Shown: positions 8,790 to 17,549 of the stretch, piece by piece | Numbering within the stretch: position 1 is the first letter of the stretch | Layout of the letters: each line of letters starts with the position of its first letter | DNA from: Arthrobacter sp. StoSoilB22 | GTDB lineage: Bacteria > Actinomycetota > Actinomycetes > Actinomycetales > Micrococcaceae | Reading direction: 5' to 3' | Length of the DNA: 64,000 bases | NCBI RefSeq assembly: GCF_019977315.1 | Contig: NZ_AP024652.1 | Location: 3,658,001 to 3,722,000 of the forward strand | The notes under the pieces: generated by a model | What the model was told of the DNA's origin: nothing | The model's database searches: none | Seen by the model: only the letters and a program-made list of their open reading frames with translations | Position numbers and translations under genes: made by a program

Positions 8790-9974
8790 GTGTTTGGCTT
8801 GACGATATTGGATTTGGCATTGATTCTGATGCTGCTGTCCTACCTGATCTATGGCCTGCGTAACGGCTTTATGGTCACGCTGGGTGGAATCGCGGGATTC
8901 ATCGTCGGCGCTATTGCTGCCTTCATGGCCGTGCCCCTCGTCAGCGGCTGGGTGACCGACAGCGGTTGGAGGCTGACCGCCACGGTGGGTGCCGCCGTCG
9001 TGCTTATTGCTTTGGGGCATGGCTTGGGCACCATGATCGGGCGTAAAGTCCGCCACGCCGTGCGGATCAATCCGCTGCATGCGGTGGACCGGTTGATCGG
9101 CGGCGTGGTGAGTGTGGTGGTGGCGGCGCTGGTGATGTCCATGCTGGCCTTCAGCATCAGCTCTCTGGGTGTGCCGTTCGTTTCGCAGCAGTTGGCCGAG
9201 TCCCGCGTCATTCGCTACATCGACAACCTGACGCCCACGCCCGTCAAGAGCACCATGGCTCAGCTGCGGTCCACGGTGATCGGTGACGGAATACCTAAGC
9301 TCATCGAGGGCATCGGGCCTGTCACACCGGTGCCCGTTCCCAACGAGTCAACCGACACACCTGCCCTGAACCAGGCTGCGGATTCCGTCCTCAAGATCGC
9401 CGGCACCGCATTCGAGTGCGGGCAGAACCAGACCGGATCCGGATTTGTTGTCTCGCCCGGGCGCGTCGTCACCAACGCGCACGTTGTGGCGGGCGTGTCG
9501 CAGCCTGTTGTGGAAGTGCCCGACGGCGGCGCGTTGCCGGGTCGGGTGGTTTACTTCGACTCCCAGCGGGACATCGCAGTGCTGGCCGTGGACGGACTGC
9601 AGTCCAGCCCGCTGACCTTGAGTGCCGACCTGCCCGCAGGCAGCTCTGCCGCTTTCGCGGGATACCCGCACGGCGGTCCCTTCCAATCCAAGCCGGCCAC
9701 TGTCCAAGGCATTTCAACCATTCTGGTTCCGGACATTTATGGCAACAATCCTTCGCCTGAGCTGGTCTACAGGCTGGCAGGCGACGTTCAGCCGGGTAAC
9801 TCGGGCGGTCCGCTGCTGACCACGCAGGGACAGGTGGCCGGCCTGATCTTCGCCAAGACCACCACCGACGCCGCTCTCGGCTTCGCGCTCACCATGGCGG
9901 ACCTGGAACCCGTGGCTGCGCAGGCTCCCGGTCTGAGCAGTCCCGTATCGGCTGGCCAGTGCACCCGTAAATAG
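8790..9974 (+). CDS. marP: MarP-like membrane serine protease (CvpA domain + trypsin-like)
   Basis: This 394-residue protein combines about four N-terminal membrane helices of a CvpA domain (residues 1-125) with a periplasmic trypsin-like protease. The triad is visible: His about 231 (TNAHVVAG), Asp about 261 (QRDIAVLAV) and Ser about 338 (QPGNSGGPL). Cysteines near residue 210 and at the C-terminus (GQCTRK) match the redox-regulating disulfide of mycobacterial MarP, which is needed for acid and oxidative stress resistance. The GTG at 8790 is five bases after GGAG; a TTG at 8787 is possible but too close. It is divergent from crp, a common actinobacterial arrangement. Confidence 0.93.
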   Translation: MFGLTILDLALILMLLSYLIYGLRNGFMVTLGGIAGFIVGAIAAFMAVPLVSGWVTDSGWRLTATVGAAVVLIALGHGLGTMIGRKVRHAVRINPLHAVDRLIGGVVSVVVAALVMSMLAFSISSLGVPFVSQQLAESRVIRYIDNLTPTPVKSTMAQLRSTVIGDGIPKLIEGIGPVTPVPVPNESTDTPALNQAADSVLKIAGTAFECGQNQTGSGFVVSPGRVVTNAHVVAGVSQPVVEVPDGGALPGRVVYFDSQRDIAVLAVDGLQSSPLTLSADLPAGSSAAFAGYPHGGPFQSKPATVQGISTILVPDIYGNNPSPELVYRLAGDVQPGNSGGPLLTTQGQVAGLIFAKTTTDAALGFALTMADLEPVAAQAPGLSSPVSAGQCTRK

Positions 9975-9981
9975 CTAACGA

Positions 9982-10023
9982 TCTCTCACATCACGCGGCT
10001 GTTTGGACGTCGCTCTCTCACAT
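9982..10023 (+). repeat. Two CTCTCTCACAT repeats, 31-bp period
   Basis: TCTCTCACATC at 9982-9992 and CTCTCTCACAT at 10013-10023 follow the marP stop. They belong to the same family as the pairs at 7781 and 10580. Confidence 0.7.
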
Positions 10024-10103
10024 AGTGACTGTTTTCAGGGCACCCTCGCTCACCCTGTGGGCACAATTCCCGCGCACTCCCGCACCGCTATAGATTGGGA
10101 GTC

Positions 10104-10568
10104 ATGACTGAAGCCTCTCCTGCCACCGAAACCGGTCGCGGCACCATCCTTGTGATCAACGGCCCCAACCTGAACCTTCTGGGCACCCGCGAACCGGAGA
10201 AGTACGGAACGTCCACCTTGGCTGACGTGGAGCAATTGGCCATGAAAGCTGCGGCCGCCCATGGATTCACTGTTGACTGCGTTCAGTCCAACCACGAGGG
10301 CGACCTCCTGGACGCCATCCACGCAGCGCGAGGCACCGCCGTCGGAATTGTGATCAACGCCGGCGCCTACACGCATACTTCCGTGGCCCTTCGCGACGCC
10401 TTGGCGGCTGTGCAGCTGCCCGCCGTCGAGGTGCACATCACCAACGTGCACCAGCGTGAAGAGTTCCGCCACCATTCGTACCTGTCCGGCGTGTGCAACG
10501 CGATCATCGTGGGTGCGGGGGTTCTGGGCTACAAACTGGCCATCGATTACTTGGCTGACTCGATATAA
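10104..10568 (+). CDS. aroQ: 3-dehydroquinate dehydratase, type II
   Basis: This is a 154-residue shikimate-pathway enzyme that removes water from 3-dehydroquinate. Type II hallmarks are in order: [17 protein letters not shown] with the catalytic Tyr (residues about 18-34), [18 protein letters not shown], then [20 protein letters not shown] carrying the catalytic His. The length matches the dodecameric type II enzymes. ATG 10104 is preceded by GGGAG; a TTG three codons earlier is in frame but lacks spacing. The gene stands alone between marP and a convergent Nudix gene, outside a visible aro operon. Confidence 0.96.
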   Translation: MTEASPATETGRGTILVINGPNLNLLGTREPEKYGTSTLADVEQLAMKAAAAHGFTVDCVQSNHEGDLLDAIHAARGTAVGIVINAGAYTHTSVALRDALAAVQLPAVEVHITNVHQREEFRHHSYLSGVCNAIIVGAGVLGYKLAIDYLADSI

Positions 10569-10579
10569 CGACTTTGCCG

Positions 10580-10654
10580 GTGAGAGAGCGACCGGCTCAA
10601 ACCCGAGGGATGTGAGAGAGCGTCGACCTCAAACACGAGGGATGTGAGAGAGCG
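10580..10654 (-). repeat. Three GTGAGAGAGCG repeats, about 32-bp period
   Basis: GTGAGAGAGCG occurs at 10580, and GATGTGAGAGAGCG at 10609 and 10641, each followed by TCGACC/ACCGG and CTCAAACNCGAGG-like spacers. On the minus strand these read CGCTCTCTCACATC, that is, sense for the Nudix gene ending at 10664. The three copies make the spacing and the conserved spacer clear. Confidence 0.75.
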
Positions 10655-10663
10655 TCGGAAGGC

Positions 10664-11575
10664 CTAGCGTTCGCGCTGGGGCTCCCCTGCCACGGTGCGG
10701 GCGGCTTCGACCTCGAGCATGAGGATGCCACCCTCATCCACCAGTTTCGCCTGGTACACGTGCGCTTTGCGCTTATAGCTCAGATACGCGATGCAGCCGT
10801 TGGCGTTGGCCATTTTTTCGAGCATGATTTCCGAGCCCGGCACCAGGAGCTGGCCGAGCTTGAGGCCCACAGTATTCTCCTGGCCTATCTCATCACCAAG
10901 TGCTGAGGTGTCCCGCAGTGCAATGGCTTGGGAGGCACACACCCAGCGGCCCCACACACCCTTGCTGCCCAGGATGCTGGGCTGCTGGTTCACCGGGACA
11001 GTGGCGGCAAAGTACCGGGTGTTGAAACGCGCGTGCGCAAAGTCCGGGCTGAGCCAGTTCACCAAGGGTTTCAGGAGGTCGGTGCGGAGGGACAGCCCGC
11101 GCTTGGTAAGCATCTCCGTGAAGGACTTCTCCTGGGCGGCCACGGCTTCGCGGGCGCGCATCCAGTCAATGGTGGAGTTCGATTCGACCGTGGAAGAAGC
11201 GTCAGGGCCTGCGAGCAGGACACCCGTTTCTTCGAAGAGTTCGCGGATGGCGCCCACTACGTGACGGCGGGCGAGTCCGACGTCGTCCGTTCCCATCTGC
11301 TCAGCCCAATGCTGAGGTGACGGGCCCAACCAGCCGACGGGGTCGTCGTCGGACGGGTCCAAAGAACCGCCCGGGAACGCGACAACGCCCAACGGCGAGG
11401 AACCCGGCCTGTATCCAAGCCAGGTTTCCAAGCCGGTGGGCGAATCGCGCAACAGCACAACGGAGGAGGCGTAGCGGGCGGCCCTGGGGGTCCGTTCGCC
11501 AAGCTCAAGCCAGTTTTGTGCTGCCCCTTCGAGTTCCGGGGGCAGTACAAACAGACGGCGGGCAAGCTGTGGCAC
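10664..11575 (-). CDS. Nudix hydrolase family protein
   Basis: This is a 303-residue protein with a Nudix fold. FPGGSLDPSDDDPVGW at about residues 67-82 and HVVGAIRELFEETGVLL at about 104-120 form an expanded Nudix box, with REXXEEXG intact for metal binding. The insertion between glycine and the REXXEE helix is larger than canonical, as in the large actinobacterial and NUDT19-like CoA-hydrolase group. It is probably cotranscribed with ridA and the DUF4177 gene to its right (17 bp gap to ridA). Substrate is unknown; CoA or nucleotide derivatives are possible. Confidence 0.88.
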   Translation of the reverse strand: MPQLARRLFVLPPELEGAAQNWLELGERTPRAARYASSVVLLRDSPTGLETWLGYRPGSSPLGVVAFPGGSLDPSDDDPVGWLGPSPQHWAEQMGTDDVGLARRHVVGAIRELFEETGVLLAGPDASSTVESNSTIDWMRAREAVAAQEKSFTEMLTKRGLSLRTDLLKPLVNWLSPDFAHARFNTRYFAATVPVNQQPSILGSKGVWGRWVCASQAIALRDTSALGDEIGQENTVGLKLGQLLVPGSEIMLEKMANANGCIAYLSYKRKAHVYQAKLVDEGGILMLEVEAARTVAGEPQRER

Positions 11576-11592
11576 GTGGGTGAACCGGTTCC

Positions 11593-12129
11593 TTAGCTGA
11601 ATTCAGCGATGAGCTCGACTTCAACGGGAGAGTCGAGCGGCAGGACAGAAACGCCGACGGCGGAGCGTGCGTGCTTGCCGGCGTCACCGAATACCTGTCC
11701 CAGGAGTTCGGACGCACCGTTGATCACGCCGGGCTGTCCGGTGAAGGTGGACTCGGAGGCTACGAAGCCCACAACTTTGACGATGCGGGTGACGCGGTCC
11801 AGATCGCCGATGACGCTCTTGACTGCAGCGAGGGCGTTGATGGCACAGAGAGCGGCGTAACGTTTGGCGTCTTCCGGGTCAACAGTGGGTTCGTCGGACG
11901 TGCCCAACTCGCCGAGGGACACCTTGCCCGTAGCTTCGAGTTTGCCGTTAATAAAGGGCAGCTGGCCGGACGTGTAGACGTAGTTACCGGAAACGATTGC
12001 GGGGACGTAATCAGCCACCGGCGCGGCTACCTCAGGCAGGGTCAACCCGAGCTCGGCCAGACGCTGCTCAACAGCAGACGTGGGGGCGCCGGATTCCGCG
12101 GCAGACGTGGTTTCTGCGGGGGTTGTCAT
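11593..12129 (-). CDS. RidA/YjgF/Rid family protein
   Basis: This 178-residue protein has a Rid fold from about residue 25: VAAPVADYVPAIVSGNYVYTSGQLPF, then an ALCAINALAAVKSVIGDLDRVTRIVKVVGFV core and a C-terminal SAVGVSVLPLDSPVEVELIAEF. It is longer than classical 130-residue RidA because of an Ala/Thr-rich N-terminus and an insert. It lacks the canonical catalytic Arg context, so deamination of enamine/imine intermediates is possible but not assured. ATG 12129 is two bases after the DUF4177 stop, implying coupled translation. Confidence 0.88.
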   Translation of the reverse strand: MTTPAETTSAAESGAPTSAVEQRLAELGLTLPEVAAPVADYVPAIVSGNYVYTSGQLPFINGKLEATGKVSLGELGTSDEPTVDPEDAKRYAALCAINALAAVKSVIGDLDRVTRIVKVVGFVASESTFTGQPGVINGASELLGQVFGDAGKHARSAVGVSVLPLDSPVEVELIAEFS

Positions 12130-12131
12130 GA

Positions 12132-12287
12132 TTACTGCTTCTCCCTCTTCAGGTATGCTACGAGGCCTTTGCCATCGGGTCCACCGACGACCTGGACGAG
12201 CTCCCAGCCGTCCTCGCCCCACTGGTCCAGGATCTGCTTTGTAGCGTGAATAATGAGCGGAATCGTGGCGTACTCCCATTTGGTCAT
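12132..12287 (-). CDS. DUF4177 small protein
   Basis: This is a 51-residue protein beginning MTKWEYATIPLIIHATKQIL and ending in a GWELVQVVGGPDGKGLVAYLKR strand pair, typical of DUF4177 proteins of unknown function. An in-frame extension to 12365 would overlap the divergent ponA start, so ATG 12287 is preferred. It is the first gene of the leftward DUF4177-ridA-Nudix transcript and is only 37 bp from the ponA start, so the two promoters must overlap. Confidence 0.85.
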   Translation of the reverse strand: MTKWEYATIPLIIHATKQILDQWGEDGWELVQVVGGPDGKGLVAYLKREKQ

Positions 12288-12324
12288 GACAGAAAGCCTA
12301 GCCCTTGCCGGTAAAGTGGAAAAC

Positions 12325-14634
12325 ATGGTGACTCGCAAGAACCCACTATTCGACACTGCCACCACCCTCGGAAAGATTCTAGGCTTCCTTGGTGTGAGCG
12401 CGATTTGTGGCGTCCTGGTCGCGGGCCTTTTGGTCCCCGCCGCCGCCGTTTCGGGCAGTGCCGCAAGTGGTTCAATTCAGTTCTTTGACACTCTGCCGGC
12501 GGAACTTCAGGTGGATCCGCCCAGCCAGAACACCACCATCCTGGCGAAGGACGGTACGCCGATCGCCTCGATCTACGCGGAGAACCGGACCAAGGTTCCC
12601 TTGGATTCGATGAGCCCGTTCATTAAGGACGCTGTCATCGCGATCGAGGACAGCCGTTTCTATGAGCACGGCGGCATCGACACCACCGGCATCATGCGAG
12701 CCATCGTCAGCACCGCCCGTGGCAACAAGCAGGGCGCGTCCACCATCACGCAGCAATACGTGAACAACGTCATCAACGAGTCCCTGGTGGCGTCCGACCG
12801 CGAAGAAGACGTCAAACTCAACGGTGGCGGCAAGGGCGTGGGCGACAAGCTCCGCGAAATGAAGCTCGCCATCGCCCTGGAGAAGAAGTTCTCCAAAGAG
12901 CAGATCCTCGAGGGCTACCTCAACATCGTCTTCTTCAACCGTGACGCTTACGGAATTGAAGCTGCCTCAAAGTTCTTCTTCAGCACCACTGCCAAGGACC
13001 TCACTCTTCCGCAGGCGGCCCTCCTGGCCGGCCTTGTGAACAGCCCCTCTGCGTTCGATCCGATTGCCAACCCGGACAACGCCAAGGTGCGCCGTGATCT
13101 TGTGCTGGCAGCCATGGTCAATCAGGGCAAGATCACCCAGGCACAGTACGACGAAGCTGTTGCCACCCCGGTCACCACGCAGGTCACCCCGGCGCGCCAG
13201 GGCTGCGCCTACGCCACCATGGCGCCGTACTTCTGTGACTACGTGCTGCACCTGCTGTTCAACAATCCTGCCTACGGCGATACCCAGGAAGAACGCATCA
13301 AGCGTGTCCAGCGCGGCGGCCTCACCATCCAGACCACCCTCGACCCGACAGCACAGAACGTAGCTCAGCAGCAGGTTGACGCGACGGCGGGCGCAAACCC
13401 GGACAAGTGGGGCGCCTCGATCGTCTCCGTCCAGCCCGGCACCGGCCAGATCGTCAGCATGGCGCAAAACACTGTGTGGCTGCCTCAAGAGGGCAAGTTC
13501 GATCAGACGCAGAACTTCAACGTGGACGTCCTCGACGCCGACGGAAATGACCTCAATGGCATTGGCGGGTTCCAGCCCGGTTCAACCATGAAGCCCTTCA
13601 CGTTTGCCCAGTGGCTGAACGAGGGCAAGTCGATGAACCAGAACGTCAACGCGGCCCAACGTAAATACGGCGTCAACTTCCCTTGGAAGAACACCTGTCC
13701 TACACCGACGGACGGCTTCTATGACGCCAACGTGCCGGGAAGCTTTGACCTGCAAAACTCGGACTTGGGCTACTACCGGAACATGACTGTCCTCTATGGC
13801 CTCATGAACTCCATCAACACCGCGACTTTTGCTTCAGCTGCTCAGGTTGACCTCTGTGGCATTCAGGGAATTGTGGACGCCACCGGCATCCACGGCGGTC
13901 TTCCCACGCGTGACAATACGGGCAAGGTCACGGATCCCAACCCCCAGGTTCCCATGACACGGTTGTCAAACCTCATTGGCGCAACGCAAACGGCTCCGCT
14001 CACCATGGCTGCAGCCTTTGCAACATTCGCAGCCGACGGCAAGTACTGCGAGCCGATTGCCATCACCTCGGTGAAGGACCAGTCCGGAGCTCAGCTTCCT
14101 GCCCAGTCTTCCAGCTGTAAAGATGCCGTAAAGCCTGAAGTGGCCCGCGGCGTTGCTTACGCCATGGGCAAGGTGCTGGATGAAGGTTCCGGCTCTTTGA
14201 TCCGTCCGGCCCTGAACTCCAAGAACTTCCCGGTGGCTGCAAAGACGGGTACCAACGACACCAACGGCTCCACCTGGGTAGTGGGCTACACCTCAGGTTT
14301 GGCAACGGCCTCCTGGTTCGGCGATCCTTTGGCTGATCAGTCGCGCTACGGACGCAACCTGACCATCAACGGCAAGTTTTACCCCTCAATCGACGGTTAC
14401 ATGATCGCCGGTCCGCAGTTCACCAACTACATGTTGGCTGTGGCACCTGCGTACGGAACCAACCCGTTCCAGCAGCCGCCATCGAACCTGCTCGGTACGG
14501 CTCCCGCGCCGCAGCGGAACAACTCCCCGTCCAACACGCCGTCAACAGCGCCCAACCCCGCCCCGCCCTCCGGTAACGGCAACAACGGGAACGGTAACAA
14601 CGGCAACGGCAACGGCAACGGCAACAAGAACTGA
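12325..14634 (+). CDS. ponA: Bifunctional class A penicillin-binding protein
   Basis: This 769-residue cell-wall synthase has one N-terminal membrane helix (about residues 12-42). The glycosyltransferase GT51 motifs EDSRFYEHGGID (about 112) and RGNKQGASTITQQYVNN (about 132) follow. The transpeptidase domain has the Ser of GSTMKPF at about 420 and KTGT at about 640. The C-terminus is a Pro/Asn/Gly tail rich in NGN repeats and has no PASTA domain. It polymerises and cross-links peptidoglycan outside the membrane. ATG 12325 precedes the helix; an upstream in-frame start at 12253 would overlap the divergent gene. The phosphoesterase gene follows 2 bp after its stop. Confidence 0.95.
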   Translation: MVTRKNPLFDTATTLGKILGFLGVSAICGVLVAGLLVPAAAVSGSAASGSIQFFDTLPAELQVDPPSQNTTILAKDGTPIASIYAENRTKVPLDSMSPFIKDAVIAIEDSRFYEHGGIDTTGIMRAIVSTARGNKQGASTITQQYVNNVINESLVASDREEDVKLNGGGKGVGDKLREMKLAIALEKKFSKEQILEGYLNIVFFNRDAYGIEAASKFFFSTTAKDLTLPQAALLAGLVNSPSAFDPIANPDNAKVRRDLVLAAMVNQGKITQAQYDEAVATPVTTQVTPARQGCAYATMAPYFCDYVLHLLFNNPAYGDTQEERIKRVQRGGLTIQTTLDPTAQNVAQQQVDATAGANPDKWGASIVSVQPGTGQIVSMAQNTVWLPQEGKFDQTQNFNVDVLDADGNDLNGIGGFQPGSTMKPFTFAQWLNEGKSMNQNVNAAQRKYGVNFPWKNTCPTPTDGFYDANVPGSFDLQNSDLGYYRNMTVLYGLMNSINTATFASAAQVDLCGIQGIVDATGIHGGLPTRDNTGKVTDPNPQVPMTRLSNLIGATQTAPLTMAAAFATFAADGKYCEPIAITSVKDQSGAQLPAQSSSCKDAVKPEVARGVAYAMGKVLDEGSGSLIRPALNSKNFPVAAKTGTNDTNGSTWVVGYTSGLATASWFGDPLADQSRYGRNLTINGKFYPSIDGYMIAGPQFTNYMLAVAPAYGTNPFQQPPSNLLGTAPAPQRNNSPSNTPSTAPNPAPPSGNGNNGNGNNGNGNGNGNKN

Positions 14635-14636
14635 TC

Positions 14637-15584
14637 ATGACCTTCAGTGATTCATTGGCAAACCGCGTCCGCACCGTCGGGCGCGGTTTCGCCGTCACTG
14701 CTGCCGTCGGCGCAGCAGCAGGTGCAGCGGCCGCCGCTTACGGCTGGTGGGAGAAGGACCAGTTCGAGGTCCGCCACGAAACCCTGCCCATTCTTCCGGA
14801 GGGATCCGGGCCGCTCCGGGTCCTGCACCTGAGCGATATTCACTTCGTCCCAGGCCAGGACAAGAAGACGCAGTGGCTGCAATCGCTGGCAGACCTCAAG
14901 CCTGACCTTGTGGTCAACACGGGTGACAACCTTAGCCACGCCAAAGCCATCGACCCCCTGATCCAGGCACTTCGACCACTGCTGGAGTTCCCCGGCGTAT
15001 TCGTACCGGGCTCCAACGACTACTACGGCCCGCGAATCAAGAACCCGGCGGGTTACTTCCGCGGTCCTTCGCGGATGCGAACCGACCCCATCGCCCTTGA
15101 CTGGCCCAAGCTCCGCTCGGCGTTCGGAATGGGCGGCTGGATCGACCTCACCAACCGCGCCCAGTCAGTGGTGCTGAACGGTTTGCGATTCGATTTCTCG
15201 GGAGTTGATGATCCGCACCTGGGCCGTGAACGCTATGCTGGCTGGCCCCGCGGAACGGTCAACCAAGACGCCCGCCCCCACCTGAAGGTGGCCGTCATTC
15301 ACGCTCCGTACCAGCGTGTGCTGGATCACTTCACCGAGGCCGGAGCAGACCTGGTCCTTGCCGGCCACACACACGGCGGCCAGATCTGCATCCCCGGCTA
15401 CGGGGCGCTGGTGGCCAACTGCGACCTTCCTACGTGGCGCGCCAAAGGCCTCCACGATTGGGAAAGCGATAGCTTCACGACGCCGGTAAACGTCTCCGGC
15501 GGTATCGGCACGTCTCGCTTCGCACCGGTCCGCATCGCCTGCCGCCCGGAAGCCGTGCTGCTGACGCTCACGCCGCGCAATTAG
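14637..15584 (+). CDS. Calcineurin-like metallophosphoesterase, membrane-anchored
   Basis: This 315-residue protein has an N-terminal membrane anchor (about residues 15-36). A metallophosphoesterase domain follows: LHLSDIHF (D-x-H), PDLVVNTGDNL (GD), GSNDYY in place of the usual GNHD, and VLAGHTHGGQICIP (GHTH). The family includes YkuE-like enzymes acting on lipid-linked or nucleotide phosphates. The GNHD-to-GSND change keeps the metal-binding Asn but replaces the catalytic His position, a variation common in actinobacterial members next to ponA. Tight spacing after ponA suggests cotranscription and an envelope role. Confidence 0.9.
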   Translation: MTFSDSLANRVRTVGRGFAVTAAVGAAAGAAAAAYGWWEKDQFEVRHETLPILPEGSGPLRVLHLSDIHFVPGQDKKTQWLQSLADLKPDLVVNTGDNLSHAKAIDPLIQALRPLLEFPGVFVPGSNDYYGPRIKNPAGYFRGPSRMRTDPIALDWPKLRSAFGMGGWIDLTNRAQSVVLNGLRFDFSGVDDPHLGRERYAGWPRGTVNQDARPHLKVAVIHAPYQRVLDHFTEAGADLVLAGHTHGGQICIPGYGALVANCDLPTWRAKGLHDWESDSFTTPVNVSGGIGTSRFAPVRIACRPEAVLLTLTPRN

Positions 15585-15749
15585 GTACCCCGCAGCCAAG
15601 CCAGGGGATCATTACGATCCTCAATAACTGGGTCAAACATTTCACCAACGTTGCGTTGTCCTGTGAAACGAATCACGCCATGGCATAGGGTAGTTGCTAC
15701 GGGAAACTACCTCCGCACCATCTGAAGATCCAGCTGTTGAGAAGCGGGC

Positions 15750-17549
15750 ATGTCCAAGCAAACGTCTTTCTTTACCTCCGTCGGCCGCCTGTACCCTCAT
15801 GTGCGGCCTATCCTCCCCCGACTCTTCATGGGGCTCATCTGCGCCCTGCTGGCGAGCATCGTCGCGCTGACCATCCCGCAAGTGCTGCGGGTCCTGGTCA
15901 ACAACTCCCTGCAGCCCGGCGGTTCCACGGACGCCGTCTGGATTGCCGCCGTCGTGATTCTTGCCTTGGGCATTGCTGAAGCCGGGCTGGTGGCCTTGCG
16001 CCGGCAGTTCGTCATCAACCCCGCCACCACGGTGGAAACCCGGATGCGCGTGACCCTTTACGGCCACCTGCAACAGCTCACCGTGGCGTTCCACGACCGC
16101 TGGGGTTCCGGTCAGTTGCTCTCTCGCGCCATGACGGACCTGAGCTTCCTGCGCCGCTGGATGGCGTTCGGCGCCATCATGTTGGTAGTCACCACGCTGA
16201 CGGTGATCATCGGCGTGGGCGTGATGTTCTCCATGAGCTGGCAGCTGGCACTGATCTTCCTTGCAGCGGCCGTGCCGATCATGATCAACTCGTTCCGCTT
16301 CCGCCGCCGCTTCAGCTTGGTCACCCGCCTCAGTCAGGACCAGGCCGGCGACCTCGCCACCACCGTGGAGGAATCCGTCCACGGCATCCGCGTGCTGAAA
16401 GCTTTTGGGCGGAGCCGCGAAGCCCTTGAGAACTTCAACGGCCAGGCTGAGGAACTTCGTCAGACCGAGATCGCCAAGGCCAAGCAGCAAGCCGGGTTCA
16501 CGCTGGTGGTCACTTTGCTGCCGGAGCTGGCGCTGGGCGTCGGTCTGGTGGTGGGCATCATGCTTGTGGCTAACGGACAACTGAGCATCGGCGCGCTGGT
16601 GGCGTTCTTTGCCACAGCCGCGGTGGTGGCCACTCCCGTCGAATTCTCGGGCATGCTGCTGGCCATGGCGCTGACCGCCAAGACCGCGTTGGACCGCCAC
16701 TTCGAGGTGATGGACACGGAAAACACCATCACCTCCCCGGACCACGCCACGGTTCCGGAAACCCTAAAGGGCGCCTTGCGCTTTGAGCACGCAGGTTTCG
16801 GGTTCGACGACGGCGGTACCCTCCTGCACGACGTCACCCTGGACATCCGCCCCGGCGAGACCATGGCCCTGGTGGGCATTACGGGTAGCGGCAAGAGCGC
16901 CCTGCTCCAGCTGGTCCCCCGGCTGTATGACGTGACCTCGGGTGCGGTGACGATCGACGGCGTGGATGTCCGCGACTACGACATCGATGAGCTCCGGAGA
17001 ATCGTGGCAGTCGCCTTCGAGGACACCACGTTGTTCTCCAGTTCCGTGCGGGACAACGTGCTCCTCGGAGCCCCTGATCCCAGCGACGCAGCCCTGGATG
17101 AGGCCCTGGATGTGGCTCAAGCGCACTTTGCCTACTCACTTCCGGATGGCGTGGACACCTTGATCGGCGAGGAAGGACTGAGTCTTTCAGGTGGCCAGCG
17201 GCAACGCATTGCACTGGCCCGCGCCATCGCCGCCAAGCCCAAGGTGTTGGTCCTTGACGATCCTTTGTCCGCCCTCGACGTGAACACGGAAGAACGCGTG
17301 GAAGCCCGTTTGCGCGAGGTCCTCCGCGAGACAACCACACTGATCGTTGCGCACCGACCTTCCACGGTGGCCTTGGCGGACCGGGTGGCCTTGCTCGAAG
17401 GCGGAACCATTACCGCCGTCGGAACCCATACGGAACTGTTGGCCGAGAACGATCACTACCGCTATGTCATCGCCAGCCTGGACGCCGGCCCGAAGGACTT
17501 GGACACCGAACTGGACGAGCTCGAAGAAGCCGAGGAGGCCCGCCGATGA
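15750..17549 (+). CDS. ABC exporter half-transporter, degenerate-ATPase subunit
   Basis: This 599-residue protein has six predicted membrane helices (residues about 20-310) followed by an ATPase domain. Walker A is GITGSGKSA at about 377, the signature LSGGQRQRI is intact, and Walker B reads [12 protein letters not shown] with Asp at about 504 where the catalytic Glu should be. This matches the TM287/BmrC-type subunit of heterodimeric multidrug or lipid exporters. Its stop overlaps the next gene's start by four bases (ATGA), so the partners are translationally coupled. Substrate is unknown. Confidence 0.93.
   Translation: MSKQTSFFTSVGRLYPHVRPILPRLFMGLICALLASIVALTIPQVLRVLVNNSLQPGGSTDAVWIAAVVILALGIAEAGLVALRRQFVINPATTVETRMRVTLYGHLQQLTVAFHDRWGSGQLLSRAMTDLSFLRRWMAFGAIMLVVTTLTVIIGVGVMFSMSWQLALIFLAAAVPIMINSFRFRRRFSLVTRLSQDQAGDLATTVEESVHGIRVLKAFGRSREALENFNGQAEELRQTEIAKAKQQAGFTLVVTLLPELALGVGLVVGIMLVANGQLSIGALVAFFATAAVVATPVEFSGMLLAMALTAKTALDRHFEVMDTENTITSPDHATVPETLKGALRFEHAGFGFDDGGTLLHDVTLDIRPGETMALVGITGSGKSALLQLVPRLYDVTSGAVTIDGVDVRDYDIDELRRIVAVAFEDTTLFSSSVRDNVLLGAPDPSDAALDEALDVAQAHFAYSLPDGVDTLIGEEGLSLSGGQRQRIALARAIAAKPKVLVLDDPLSALDVNTEERVEARLREVLRETTTLIVAHRPSTVALADRVALLEGGTITAVGTHTELLAENDHYRYVIASLDAGPKDLDTELDELEEAEEARR

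Noticed and set aside
7781..10654. Possible CRISPR-like array from 31-32 bp periodic repeats
   Set aside because: Only two or three 12-mers per site, spread over three gene ends, with partly conserved spacers and no cas genes. This is a dispersed intergenic repeat, not a CRISPR array.
12288..12324. Separate regulatory gene between DUF4177 and ponA
   Set aside because: The gap is only 37 bp and can hold only overlapping promoters.
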